64,000 bases of DNA from Phyllobacterium pellucidum. GTDB taxonomy: Bacteria > Pseudomonadota > Alphaproteobacteria > Rhizobiales > Rhizobiaceae. The position numbers and the translations under genes are program-made. The DNA lies in contig NZ_JABUMX010000007.1 of NCBI RefSeq assembly GCF_013327855.1, forward strand, positions 1 to 64,000, in the 5' to 3' direction. The notes below the pieces were generated by a model, which was given only the letters and a program-made list of their open reading frames with translations, made no database searches and was not told the DNA's origin. Positions 1-8,382 of the stretch are shown one piece after another. Numbering within the stretch: position 1 is the first letter of the stretch; every line of letters begins with the position of its first letter.

Positions 1-1
1 C

Positions 2-142
2 GACCAAAGTTCGGTGAAATCGGGCGAGGCACAGGACACGTTTATGCGGTTGTTTCGCATGATGGCCCGATATCTATCTGGCCATCCATCACGCAATTTC
101 ACGATCGATCTCGCAACCGGAAAAATCTGCGAAATCGAATAA
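2..142 (+). CDS. C-terminal end of an unidentified protein (partial)
   Basis: An open frame enters from the left edge and ends with TAA at 140-142, giving 46 residues ending in the acidic stretch KICEIE. Segments such as RLFRMMARYLSG and a short FTIDLATGK strand look like real protein rather than noise, and the frame stops before the convergent gene that ends at 158. The family cannot be recognised from this fragment. Confidence 0.4.
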   Translation, partial: DQSSVKSGEAQDTFMRLFRMMARYLSGHPSRNFTIDLATGKICEIE

Positions 143-157
143 GCCTAAGGCCGTGGA

Positions 158-622
158 CTACTTTGCCGTTTGCTTTTGCCTGCTGCGTGCTTCGCTAAGC
201 TCGGTCGTCGTATGGCTGAGACGGTCGGCAAGGACGCGCATGATTTCAATGGTCATTTCCGGATAGTCGCTCAGAAGCTTGAAAAAATGATCCTTGCTGA
301 TGCGCAGCGCTTCCAGCGCCGAGTTGGCGCGCACGGTCGCAGTTCGCGATACGTCGCACAGAATGGCGATTTCACCGACGATGGAATCATGTTCGATCTC
401 GGCGACCTTGATCTCGCCGCTCGGGGTCTCCGACAGAATATCGGCGCCGCCGGTCAGGATGACATAGGCGGCGTCGGCTGGATCCCCTTGGCGAAAAAGG
501 GTCTGCCCGGCCTTGTAGCTCACGCGGTCGGAGGTGAAGGCCAGCAGCTTGAGTTTGGCAGGGGCAACACCCGAAAACAGCGGCACCCGCCGTAGCATTT
601 CGACTTCGTCTTTCAGCAACAT
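158..622 (-). CDS. Cyclic nucleotide-binding domain protein (stand-alone cNMP sensor)
   Basis: A protein of about 154 residues that is almost entirely one Crp-type cyclic nucleotide-binding beta-roll. The entry helix with VPLFSGV is followed by the strand FRQGDPADAAYVILTGG and the phosphate-binding cassette region VGEIAILCDVSRTATVRA, whose GE and RTA positions match the family. No helix-turn-helix follows, so it is a sensor or regulatory subunit and not a transcription factor. I chose the ATG at 622, with AGGGGG about 12 bases upstream, over an in-frame GTG at 655 that adds 11 atypical residues. It lies 57 bp downstream of the degenerate ABC protein on the same strand, so the two are probably co-transcribed, and it may give that protein a nucleotide-sensing partner. 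Ligand (cAMP, cGMP or none) is not determinable. Confidence 0.85.
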   Translation of the reverse strand: MLLKDEVEMLRRVPLFSGVAPAKLKLLAFTSDRVSYKAGQTLFRQGDPADAAYVILTGGADILSETPSGEIKVAEIEHDSIVGEIAILCDVSRTATVRANSALEALRISKDHFFKLLSDYPEMTIEIMRVLADRLSHTTTELSEARSRQKQTAK

Positions 623-679
623 GAACGTACACTGCCCCCTTTTTAGGTCTTCCACTTCGCCCCTTGGTTCCGTGGTATT

Positions 680-3394
680 CTACGATACCAGCTCCTTGAA
701 TATACCGTTTTTCTCAAGAAGAGTCGCGTGCGTTCCCTCTTCGACCAGCGTGCCTTTGTCGAACACGATGACACGGTCAAAGAGGTTTGCAAGCGCCGAA
801 TTCGACAGCACCCAGACGATGGCTGGCGGGCGTCCTTCCTTGTGAAGGTCCTCCATGATCTTGTGGGTTATCTGATCCTGAACGCGCTGGTCGAGTGCCG
901 GAAGCGGGCGATTGAAGATCACATAGTCCGCGCGCTTCAACAGGGCACGGGCGACGTTGAGCTTCTGCCGCTGCACATTTGTGATGCGTTTGCCGCCCGA
1001 ACCCACATCGAAATCCATGCCGATGGAGAGCACGCTTTCGAAAAGGCTGAGCTTGTCGAACAAATCGCGAAGGATGGCGCGGATGCGGTCCGTCCCATCT
1101 GCTTGCGTAACCCCAACCCTGCCAAACAAAACGTTGTCCATGAGTGTCGCCGAGGCGATGAATTTCTCCGGGTCGTAGCGCTCGATGACGGCTTTGAGAT
1201 CCTCCGGCATATCGCGATGGAACCGACCGCGCGCTTCGACGATCTTGGCCATCAATTCATCATTCAAGAGACCGAAACGGTGCCGCGGCTCGATATAGGA
1301 GAAGCTCAAGCGGATAATGCTGGTGCGTTCATCCGAGGAGGCGGCATCGATGTCGCGCCCCTTCAGTTTTTGCAGGAGCTGCTGATAGCCTGGAATATCG
1401 TCGGCGGTCATGAAAGTGAGCTGCTGGAAGAACGGATGGTCGGGGGGCAGATCCTGGAAGAGTTCGACTGCGTTCTCGGCAATCTCGAGACCCATTGCGT
1501 AAAGGTCATCGAGCAGGCCGGTCTCGCGCATAACCGAACGGAAATAGGGATTCGCCGCAAGCTTTCGATTGGTCATCATCGGCCGCTTCATCGACCCGAA
1601 CAGGAAGTTCTCGCCGACTGTCGCCTGTGGATTGTAGGCATCGAGCTTGAACGGCACGACCAGGTCGTCGAGATCCTCTTTTTTCAGGCGCTCGCGCAGC
1701 GCTTCGCGCAACTCGACGATACGGCTCGTCAAATCGCCATGGGCGGCGGTATTGACGCGCGAATTCAGCGCCATGTCGAGGATGTCCTGCGAAATCAGCA
1801 CGGCATCGAGCACCGGCCGCAAGACGTCAAAGAGATCCTGGGGCCCTGTCACCCCGGCCGAAGCATAATCGACCCAGTCGCTGTTTACGTCGAGCTCGGG
1901 ATTACCGGCCTTGCGGGCCTCGATGATGTTCCATTTGTACTGATCCGCAAGCTTGCCCTCATACTCCACCGGGACCATCGGCGCATGCTTCAGGCCATAG
2001 AGAAGATTGTCGCGCAAGCTTCCCTGGAAGAAATATGTGTCGGACGAAGCATAGGCGATGCGTCGCCCGGTAATCGCTTCGGGCAGTTCCAGAATATCGC
2101 GCCCGTCAATGGTGATGCGGCCCTGATCCGGCCAGACCTGACGGCTGAATGCCTCGGCAAGTGCCTCCGCGCCGCTGCTGCTGTTGCCGACGATGGCAAC
2201 GGTCTCGCCAGGCATGATTTCCAGCGAGACATGCCGCAGGAGCGGCGCGCCTGCATCGTCTGACACGGTTAGATTCACTGCATGGAGCGAATGTTCGAGG
2301 GGACTGATGGGATCGGTCGACAGGGCCTGGATCTTGGGATCGACCAGGCGCTCGACGTTGAACTGTTCGACCACTTGCGCATACTTGACCTGAACGTCCT
2401 GCCGCGCCTGATCCCAGTCGATGAGCTCCTTGAGCGGCCCCGGCAGATCCTTGTAGGCGTTGATCACCGCGACGAGCTGACCGATGTCGAGCCGTCCCTG
2501 CAGCGCCAGAAAGCCGCCGATGGAATAAAACAGGAAGGGCGTAACCTGCGCGAGGAAGTTGTTGATGAACTTCACCAGGAACTTCCATTGGTAAAGGTCA
2601 TAGCGGATCGAAAAGATAAGACCGAGACGGGCCGCAATGTCGGCACGCTCGAAATTAGACGTATCGTTGCCGTGAATCGTGCCGATGCCATCGACGATTT
2701 CGCCGACGCGCCCCGAAAGCTCGCGCGCGGTCAGCTGGCGTTGGCGGCCAAGTTCGAGCAAACGCTTGCGCATGCGCGGAATGACGACGCCCTGCACGGC
2801 GACAATGCCCGCCGCAATCATTCCCAGCCAGAAATTCTGCATGATGATGAAGACCAGCGCCGTGATTGCCTGGCCGCCCAGAAGCGCGGGCTGAACGAAG
2901 GCATCGCCGGTAAAGCCGCCCATCGGCTCGACCTCGTCCTTGATCATCGTCGCGATCTCGGCCGACTTCACCCGCTTGAAAGTTGCCGGCGGGAAACGCA
3001 GCACCCGGTCGACCAGTTCGAAGCGTATGCGCCGCAACATTCGCTCCCCCAGCCGGCCCTTATAGGTGTTGATGTAAAGCTTGAAGAGACCGTTGATGAC
3101 GACCAGGAAGAGAAATACCAGGCTGAGGGCCATCAGCATCTGGAAGCGCGTCAGTTGCAGTCCCTCGAAGAACAGGATGTTGCCGATATAGGGAAAGTCA
3201 TACTCAATGCGCATGAAGGTTTGCGTCGAACCTGGCGTGTCAAACCCCGTTCCCTGAATCGGACCGTTGACGATCTGTTTCGGCAGGTCGAACGACAGGA
3301 AGTACGGAATCATTGAAACCGCGACCACGAACAGAATCCACATCTGCTGGAGCCGGGTATGCGACCAGATATAACGGGTTAGGCTTTTTTCCAT
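680..3394 (-). CDS. ABC exporter-like membrane protein with fully degenerate ATPase motifs
   Basis: 904 residues. The N-terminal third is an ABC exporter-type membrane domain: hydrophobic segments near residues 18-36, 87-107, 168-205 and 278-300, and a coupling-helix-like RVGEIVDGIGTIHG at 229-242. The nucleotide-binding half is unusual. The Walker A position (401-412) reads IVGNSSSGAEAL and lacks the GK(S/T). The Walker B position (824-836) reads YVIFNRPLPALDQ, with Asn-Arg instead of Asp-Glu. The Q-loop Gln is absent (YASSDTYFF) and the H-loop region (860-867) has no His. The signature is only partly kept (GSGGKRITNVQRQK, 798-810). About 290 extra residues separate the Q-loop region from the signature. 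The segment after the Q-loop occurs three times: SLRDNLLYG (459), ATVGENFLFG (591) and ATLMDNVLFG (749). It is probably a pseudo-ATPase scaffold or regulator; transport cannot be assumed. Its neighbours are glycosyltransferases and a cNMP sensor. Confidence 0.85.
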   Translation of the reverse strand: MEKSLTRYIWSHTRLQQMWILFVVAVSMIPYFLSFDLPKQIVNGPIQGTGFDTPGSTQTFMRIEYDFPYIGNILFFEGLQLTRFQMLMALSLVFLFLVVINGLFKLYINTYKGRLGERMLRRIRFELVDRVLRFPPATFKRVKSAEIATMIKDEVEPMGGFTGDAFVQPALLGGQAITALVFIIMQNFWLGMIAAGIVAVQGVVIPRMRKRLLELGRQRQLTARELSGRVGEIVDGIGTIHGNDTSNFERADIAARLGLIFSIRYDLYQWKFLVKFINNFLAQVTPFLFYSIGGFLALQGRLDIGQLVAVINAYKDLPGPLKELIDWDQARQDVQVKYAQVVEQFNVERLVDPKIQALSTDPISPLEHSLHAVNLTVSDDAGAPLLRHVSLEIMPGETVAIVGNSSSGAEALAEAFSRQVWPDQGRITIDGRDILELPEAITGRRIAYASSDTYFFQGSLRDNLLYGLKHAPMVPVEYEGKLADQYKWNIIEARKAGNPELDVNSDWVDYASAGVTGPQDLFDVLRPVLDAVLISQDILDMALNSRVNTAAHGDLTSRIVELREALRERLKKEDLDDLVVPFKLDAYNPQATVGENFLFGSMKRPMMTNRKLAANPYFRSVMRETGLLDDLYAMGLEIAENAVELFQDLPPDHPFFQQLTFMTADDIPGYQQLLQKLKGRDIDAASSDERTSIIRLSFSYIEPRHRFGLLNDELMAKIVEARGRFHRDMPEDLKAVIERYDPEKFIASATLMDNVLFGRVGVTQADGTDRIRAILRDLFDKLSLFESVLSIGMDFDVGSGGKRITNVQRQKLNVARALLKRADYVIFNRPLPALDQRVQDQITHKIMEDLHKEGRPPAIVWVLSNSALANLFDRVIVFDKGTLVEEGTHATLLEKNGIFKELVS

Positions 3395-3538
3395 TGGTAA
3401 CCGTACGCTGTGAATCCAGCAGGCATTTCAAGAACTGAAACGTTTGAAGTGCACATGGATGAACTCCATGGTTGAATCGTCCTAGCCTACAGCATCCGTT
3501 CCGCGAAGGCTATATGACAGGTCGCAAGCGCGATTTGT

Positions 3539-4696
3539 TTAAATCCCGCGCGCCTCGACGAGTTCCCGCAAGATCTCGGCGGTGCGTTGCGCGCCTTTCA
3601 GATCGAGCCCGCCCGCAAGCGGGCGCGGCTTTGCCAGAACCACGTCCAGCGCATTGCCGAGCGTCCCGGCATTCAGCCCCATTTCCGGCACGACGACCGC
3701 GCGATCCATGGCCGCGAGCCGCGTTGCACGCAAGCGTTGCTCCGTTTCGCCGCCGGCAGTGAAGGGAACCAGTATCGAGCGGCACCCCGCCTGAAGGATG
3801 TCGCAGACGGTGTTGTACCCGGCCTGCGAGATGGAAAGCTCTGCGCGCTTGAGCAAGGCGGGAAAATCCTTGCGAAAGCGAAAAAGGCGGACATGATCAG
3901 GCAAGTCCGCTGCAAGTCCGGCGAACTCGGTCTCTGACAGATTGGGGCCGGTGATAAGACACCAGGATCTGTTCGGGTTCGACCGTCGCGCTAAAGCAAG
4001 GGCGGCAAGAATAAGGTCAATTCCGACCGCGCCTCCACCGGCAGAAACAACGATGTCGAACACGTCATCCGGTTCCTCGGGGGCCGGTGCGGCGACGAGC
4101 CCCGTATAAATGATTTTCTCCTCGATCTCGCCCGCCAGCGGAAAGGTTTCCGGCAGGCTGACGAAGGAGCGATCGCCATGAACGAGTACGTGATCGAAAT
4201 GCTCTTTAGCGAGTGCCACCGTCTCTTCATCCCGTCCAGGCTTCGCGCGTTCCTGCAAGATGTCGCGGATCGACGCCACGACAATCGGACGCGGGGCCAT
4301 GGCTTCAATCGCGCCGAGTAGAGGCAGGAGTTCGAAGCGCATCTGGCGGCGGCCGAACGGAAAAGCCTCTGTAATCACGATATCAGGCTGCATCTCGTGG
4401 AAAGCTTCCAGCAGAAGGGCGCGGCGGCGGGCGAGAAATTCCTCACCCACCGTGTCACCATTGATGTCGGCAAGGCCCGAAAAACCGGCGCTGGCGGCGA
4501 CAACGGCGGGAAGGGCGACAGATTTGATCCCTTCTGCGGGAAATCCTGGAACCTTTGTGCCTCCTGTGACGACCAGGACGTCAAAATGGGCGGCAGCGAG
4601 CGCCGAAGCTACTCGGCTCGCCCGCGCCAGATGACCGATACCCAGCAAATGCTGAACGTAAAAGAATATGCGCGGTGGAGTCATACCTTCTGCCAT
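3539..4696 (-). CDS. Predicted glycosyltransferase, MurG/GT28-like (COG4671 type)
   Basis: 385 residues with a two-Rossmann (GT-B) layout. The N-terminus has the glycine-rich acceptor-side motif GIGHLARASRVASAL. The C-terminal half has the donor-side pattern VSAGGGAVG, then SISQAGYNTVCDILQAG and LVPFTAGGETEQ, as in MurG-like enzymes that transfer a sugar from a nucleotide donor. No membrane segment is evident, so it is cytoplasmic or peripheral. The start at 4696 overlaps the preceding gene by 16 bp; an alternative ATG at 4684 would give a 4-bp ATGA overlap, and I cannot decide between them. It is last of three consecutive glycosyltransferases, implying one pathway building a glycan or glycolipid. 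Donor and acceptor are unknown. Confidence 0.85.
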   Translation of the reverse strand: MAEGMTPPRIFFYVQHLLGIGHLARASRVASALAAAHFDVLVVTGGTKVPGFPAEGIKSVALPAVVAASAGFSGLADINGDTVGEEFLARRRALLLEAFHEMQPDIVITEAFPFGRRQMRFELLPLLGAIEAMAPRPIVVASIRDILQERAKPGRDEETVALAKEHFDHVLVHGDRSFVSLPETFPLAGEIEEKIIYTGLVAAPAPEEPDDVFDIVVSAGGGAVGIDLILAALALARRSNPNRSWCLITGPNLSETEFAGLAADLPDHVRLFRFRKDFPALLKRAELSISQAGYNTVCDILQAGCRSILVPFTAGGETEQRLRATRLAAMDRAVVVPEMGLNAGTLGNALDVVLAKPRPLAGGLDLKGAQRTAEILRELVEARGI

Positions 4697-5934
4697 TCGC
4701 TTTCGAAGAGCCGCGTCAATTGCCGGATACTCGAATCGTGGTCGAAATGTTCGCGCACGCGTGCTTCTGCTGCTTCACCGAGCCGATGCCGCAGATCCGG
4801 ATCGCGGATGGCACGCTCGAGCGCGGCCGCCAGCGCTTGCGGATCTTCGGGCGCGACGACAAGACCATTCGCGTCATCCGTCAGCAATTCCGGAACGCCC
4901 GAAATATTCGTTGAAACACAGAGGAGATTTTGGCTGGACGCTTCTACCAGAACATTGGGCAGGCCGTCGCGATCGCCGTCTGCTGCTACCCGGCAGGCGA
5001 GAGCAAAAACATCAGCGCGGCGATAGTGGTCCAGCACATCCACCTGAGCGAGGGCGCCCTTCCAGTCGATTCGATCTGCGATGCCCAGCCTCGTGGCAAG
5101 CGGCTGCAGCCGCGATAGTTCATTGCCCCCACCGATATGCACGAACCGCCAATGAAGGTCGCGCGGCAGAAGCGCCAAGGCCTCCAAAAGCACATCATAA
5201 CCCTTCTTGGGCACAGCACGGCCGACGCTCAAGATCTGTACCTGGTTGGACGCATCCGATCCGTCGCGTCTTGACCGCTCGGCATCGAAGCGTCCGAACC
5301 GCTCGAGATCGAGCCCATGATAACTCAGGTGCACCCGGTCCTTGGCTGGAGCAAGATCGCGCATGTGCTCGAATCCCGAGCGCGTGCACGTCACGCTCCA
5401 CCGTGCGTCAGCGAGCTTTTCAGTCAGCTCCCAATCGGGCGACGTCCAGATATCTTTCGCATGTGCCGAGCAGGACCAGGGCACGCCGGTCATGATGCTG
5501 GTATATGCCGTGACGGAGGCCGGCGTATGGATGAAATGGGCATGGAGCCATTCGCCTGCGTCCGGCCATTCATGGGCAAGGACAAGGGCCTGGCCGAGCC
5601 GGCGGAAGCGGTTGCGCGAGACATCGCGGCGCAAATCTTTCCAGAATCTTTTTAGGAGTTCGCTGAAGTTCGGCTTGCGCCATCCGGCAACCAGCGCACG
5701 CAAAACGCGCAAGGGTTCTTCGTGCAAATACTCAGGTAGGTAGACCACCCGCGCGCGTATTTCGTCATGAATGGGATGGCGCTTCTTGTCGGTCGGCCTT
5801 CGCATCGAGATGAGCGTGAGATCGAAGCCGGCGCGCTCCAGTCCAAGCAGTTCCTGAGCGATAAACGTTTCCGAAAGGCGCGGGTAGCCTTTAAGAACGA
5901 CAAGCGTCTTTCGACGTATCAGAGGCGAATGCAT
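4681..5934 (-). CDS. Glycosyltransferase family 4
   Basis: 417 residues of GT-B fold. The N-terminus KGYPRLSETFIAQEL is typical of GT4 enzymes acting in exopolysaccharide synthesis. The C-terminal donor-binding domain has ILSVGRAVPKKGYDVLLEAL, then GLPNVLVEASSQNLLCVSTNISGVPELL, including the E-x7-E-like region of GT4. I chose the ATG at 5934, 7 bp after the preceding gene's stop, because the frame upstream is Arg/Ser-rich and overlaps that gene. The 3' end overlaps the next glycosyltransferase, so the three are almost certainly translated from one message. It probably transfers one sugar of a repeat unit or lipid-linked glycan in the cytoplasm; specificity unknown. Confidence 0.9.
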   Translation of the reverse strand: MHSPLIRRKTLVVLKGYPRLSETFIAQELLGLERAGFDLTLISMRRPTDKKRHPIHDEIRARVVYLPEYLHEEPLRVLRALVAGWRKPNFSELLKRFWKDLRRDVSRNRFRRLGQALVLAHEWPDAGEWLHAHFIHTPASVTAYTSIMTGVPWSCSAHAKDIWTSPDWELTEKLADARWSVTCTRSGFEHMRDLAPAKDRVHLSYHGLDLERFGRFDAERSRRDGSDASNQVQILSVGRAVPKKGYDVLLEALALLPRDLHWRFVHIGGGNELSRLQPLATRLGIADRIDWKGALAQVDVLDHYRRADVFALACRVAADGDRDGLPNVLVEASSQNLLCVSTNISGVPELLTDDANGLVVAPEDPQALAAALERAIRDPDLRHRLGEAAEARVREHFDHDSSIRQLTRLFESEWQKV

Positions 5935-5941
5935 ATAAAGG

Positions 5942-7147
5942 CTATTCCGCGACGGCCGGAAGCGGCTGCTCGCGCTCGTCGAGCCAGTCGCCGACGATCT
6001 CGGAAATATGGACGAGCCCTTCGAGGCGCATGCCCTTGCCGGTCTGCGACGGCGGCGCACGATGCGGTAGGCGCTTCAGCACTTCCGCCAGAAGCTGCGG
6101 ATTGTCCGCCTGTTCGGGCAGCAGCATCTCGACAAGGCCGAGTTCGGAGGCCCGCCGCGCACGGATGAGCTGCTCGGCGCGGGGAGCTACGCGTGGAACG
6201 ATAAGCGCCGGCTTGTCGAAGGAGAGGATCTCGCAATAGGTGTTGTAGCCGCCCATGGCGACCACGGCCTTCGCGCCCGCGATCAGTTCTTCCATGCGGT
6301 TATCGAACTCGATGACCTGGATCTGCGGTATTTTGCTGCCCTTCTGGACGAGCTTGGCCCTTTGCTTGGCAGGCATATAGGGTCCGAGCACGATGAACGC
6401 CTTGTGCTGCAGGGTCGGGTCCTGCTGGTAGGCGTGGATGACATTGTGCACGAGATCGGCGCCGTCACCGCCCCCGCCGGTCGTCACCAATATATAGTCG
6501 CCCTCGGGGACATGTGTGGGCGCACTGTCGTTCGAGAGGCTACGCTGGAGGAAACCGACAAATTTCATTTTGTCGCGCACAGACGTCGGCACGTCGAGTT
6601 CGACCAGCGGGTCATAAAAGTCCGGCGGACCATAGACCCACACCGTGTCGTAGAACTGGTCGATCTTGCGCATCACATTGTTGTTCTTCCACTCGGCCTC
6701 GAGCAGATGCGGTGCATCCATGACCTCGCGCAATCCGAGGACAAGGGTGGTCCCGCGCGATTTAAGGTAAGCGAGCGTTTCTTCGACTTCGCCCTTGAGC
6801 CCCATCGGCTCCTTGTCGACGATGAAGATATCCGGCTGGAACGTCTCCGCAGTGTGCCTGATGATCGATTGGCGCATCTTCAAGGTCTCATGCAGATCGA
6901 TATGCCGCGCAAGCGAGGTATATTCACCGTTGCGCAACTTGATGACGCTCGGCACCTTCACAAAATCGACGCGGGCGCGGTAGTCGAACGCCCCCGCAAT
7001 AGTGGCGCCAGAGATGATGAGGATGTTAAGCCCGCGATAATCCTCGACCAGCGAATGCGCAATGGTCCTGCAACGGCGCAAGTGGCCGAGTCCGAACGTG
7101 TCGTGACTGTACATCAGGATCCGAGCATCTTCGAAACGCCGCATCAT
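5942..7147 (-). CDS. Predicted glycosyltransferase, MurG/GT28-like
   Basis: 401 residues, paralogous in layout to the gene at 3539-4696. The N-terminal motif is YSHDTFGLGHLRRCRTIAHSL; the C-terminal domain has VTTGGGGDGADLVHN, AVVAMGGYNTYCEILSF and LIVPRVAPRAEQLIRA, the nucleotide-sugar binding pattern of MurG-like GT-B enzymes. The chosen start is the first ATG of a tandem pair at 7147/7144, preceded by AAAGGG; the frame continues upstream to 7189 without a better signal. It follows the permease gene by 59 bp and precedes the GT4 gene by 7 bp. Two MurG-like enzymes and one GT4 in a row suggest successive sugar additions to one acceptor. Confidence 0.87.
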   Translation of the reverse strand: MMRRFEDARILMYSHDTFGLGHLRRCRTIAHSLVEDYRGLNILIISGATIAGAFDYRARVDFVKVPSVIKLRNGEYTSLARHIDLHETLKMRQSIIRHTAETFQPDIFIVDKEPMGLKGEVEETLAYLKSRGTTLVLGLREVMDAPHLLEAEWKNNNVMRKIDQFYDTVWVYGPPDFYDPLVELDVPTSVRDKMKFVGFLQRSLSNDSAPTHVPEGDYILVTTGGGGDGADLVHNVIHAYQQDPTLQHKAFIVLGPYMPAKQRAKLVQKGSKIPQIQVIEFDNRMEELIAGAKAVVAMGGYNTYCEILSFDKPALIVPRVAPRAEQLIRARRASELGLVEMLLPEQADNPQLLAEVLKRLPHRAPPSQTGKGMRLEGLVHISEIVGDWLDEREQPLPAVAE

Positions 7148-7206
7148 GGTCAAAACCCTTTGTTTTGCGGGTTGACCCGCACAGTGCACCCGAACCTGTT
7201 GGGCCC

Positions 7207-8382
7207 TTATCTGTATGGATCGGCGGCATCGCGCAACCCATCTCCCAAGAAATTGAATGCGAGAATGACAAGAATAACCGGAATCATCGGAAACAGCAGC
7301 CAGGGATAGAATGCGATCACATTGACACTGCGCGCCTCAGTCAGCAGCACGCCCCAGCTCGTTATGGGTGGCCGCAGGCCAAGTCCGAGAAAACTCAGCG
7401 CGGTCTCGCCGAGGATCATCCCGGGAATGGAAATCGTAGCCGTTGCAATTAGATGCGACATGAAACCGGGCACCAGGTGACGCCCGATTATGCGGGCGCT
7501 GCTGGCGCCCATCAACTGTGCGGCGAGAACGTAATCCTCCTCGCGCAGCGAAAGCAGCTTGGAGCGTACGGATCGCGCCAGCCCCGTCCAGTCCAGCATG
7601 CCGAGAATGAGCGTGATACCGAAATAGATCAGGATCGGACTCCAGCTTACCGGCATGATAGCCGCCAATGCCATCCAAAGCGGCAAGCTAGGCAAAGATT
7701 GCAACACTTCGATGACGCGCTGCACCAGGAGATCGAAGACCCCGCCGTGATAGCCGGCAAGCCCGCCGATAACGATGCCGAGGACGAAGCTGATCGTAAT
7801 GCCGATAAGGCCGATCGTGAGCGATATGCGGGCGCCGTAGATAATGCGCGACAGGACATCGCGGCCAAGACGGTCCGTGCCGAGAAGGAACATCTGCCCG
7901 CCCACCGCCGGGCAAACAAGATGGATGTTGCTCTCGATAGCTCCCCAGAACTTATAGCTGTCACCCCGACAAAAGAAGCGGATTGGTTGGACGTCATTGC
8001 GGTTATCGGAATAGGTGCGCTTCAGCGTATCCATGTCGAGCGACATCTGGCGCCCGTAAACGAAAGGCCCGACGAAATTGCCGTCGTGGAACAGGCGAAC
8101 TCGCTGCGGCGGCGAATAGATGAAGTCGACATTACGCGTATGCAGGTTGTACGGCGCCAGGAACTCAGCAATGACGATCATGCCGTAGAGCAGGAGCAGG
8201 AATATACCCGAAGCAAGCGCGAGCCTGTGACGCTTGAACTTCCACCACATGAGCTTCCGCTGCGAAGCCAGATGAAGCTTCGCCTGCTCCTCCGTCATCA
8301 CCTCGATCGACATGGGATCGAACGGCGCCGTCGAAACATAGTGCTGCAGCGGCGCACCGGGAGAGGGGAGCTGTGCCGTCAT
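7207..8382 (-). CDS. ABC transporter permease, DppC/OppC type
   Basis: 391 residues. After a cytoplasmic N-terminus of about 45 residues there is one membrane segment (residues about 50-70), a periplasmic insert of about 110 residues with two Cys, then the five-helix permease core with the coupling motif EEDYVLAAQLMGASSARIIGRHLVP (EAA loop). It ends with the typical FNFLGDGLRDAADPYR tail of DppC/OppC proteins. The ATG at 8382 overlaps the stop of the partner permease as ATGA, which decides the start over a longer upstream frame. The periplasmic insert is longer than in short DppC proteins and resembles the OppC/YejE arrangement. It forms the channel together with the product of 8379-9380. Confidence 0.9.
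   Translation of the reverse strand: MTAQLPSPGAPLQHYVSTAPFDPMSIEVMTEEQAKLHLASQRKLMWWKFKRHRLALASGIFLLLLYGMIVIAEFLAPYNLHTRNVDFIYSPPQRVRLFHDGNFVGPFVYGRQMSLDMDTLKRTYSDNRNDVQPIRFFCRGDSYKFWGAIESNIHLVCPAVGGQMFLLGTDRLGRDVLSRIIYGARISLTIGLIGITISFVLGIVIGGLAGYHGGVFDLLVQRVIEVLQSLPSLPLWMALAAIMPVSWSPILIYFGITLILGMLDWTGLARSVRSKLLSLREEDYVLAAQLMGASSARIIGRHLVPGFMSHLIATATISIPGMILGETALSFLGLGLRPPITSWGVLLTEARSVNVIAFYPWLLFPMIPVILVILAFNFLGDGLRDAADPYR

Noticed and set aside
728..2263. Long plus-strand open frame of 511 codons opposite the ABC-like gene
   Set aside because: It is antisense to a recognisable ABC protein, has no family motif and is explained by GC-rich codon bias.
2282..3316. Plus-strand open frame of 344 codons
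   Set aside because: Antisense shadow of the membrane domain of the ABC-like protein; His/Arg/Asp-rich composition with no motif.
5935..6060. N-terminal extension of the GT4 glycosyltransferase
   Set aside because: Arg/Ser-rich, overlaps the upstream gene by about 120 bp; the start at 5934 fits family length and gap.
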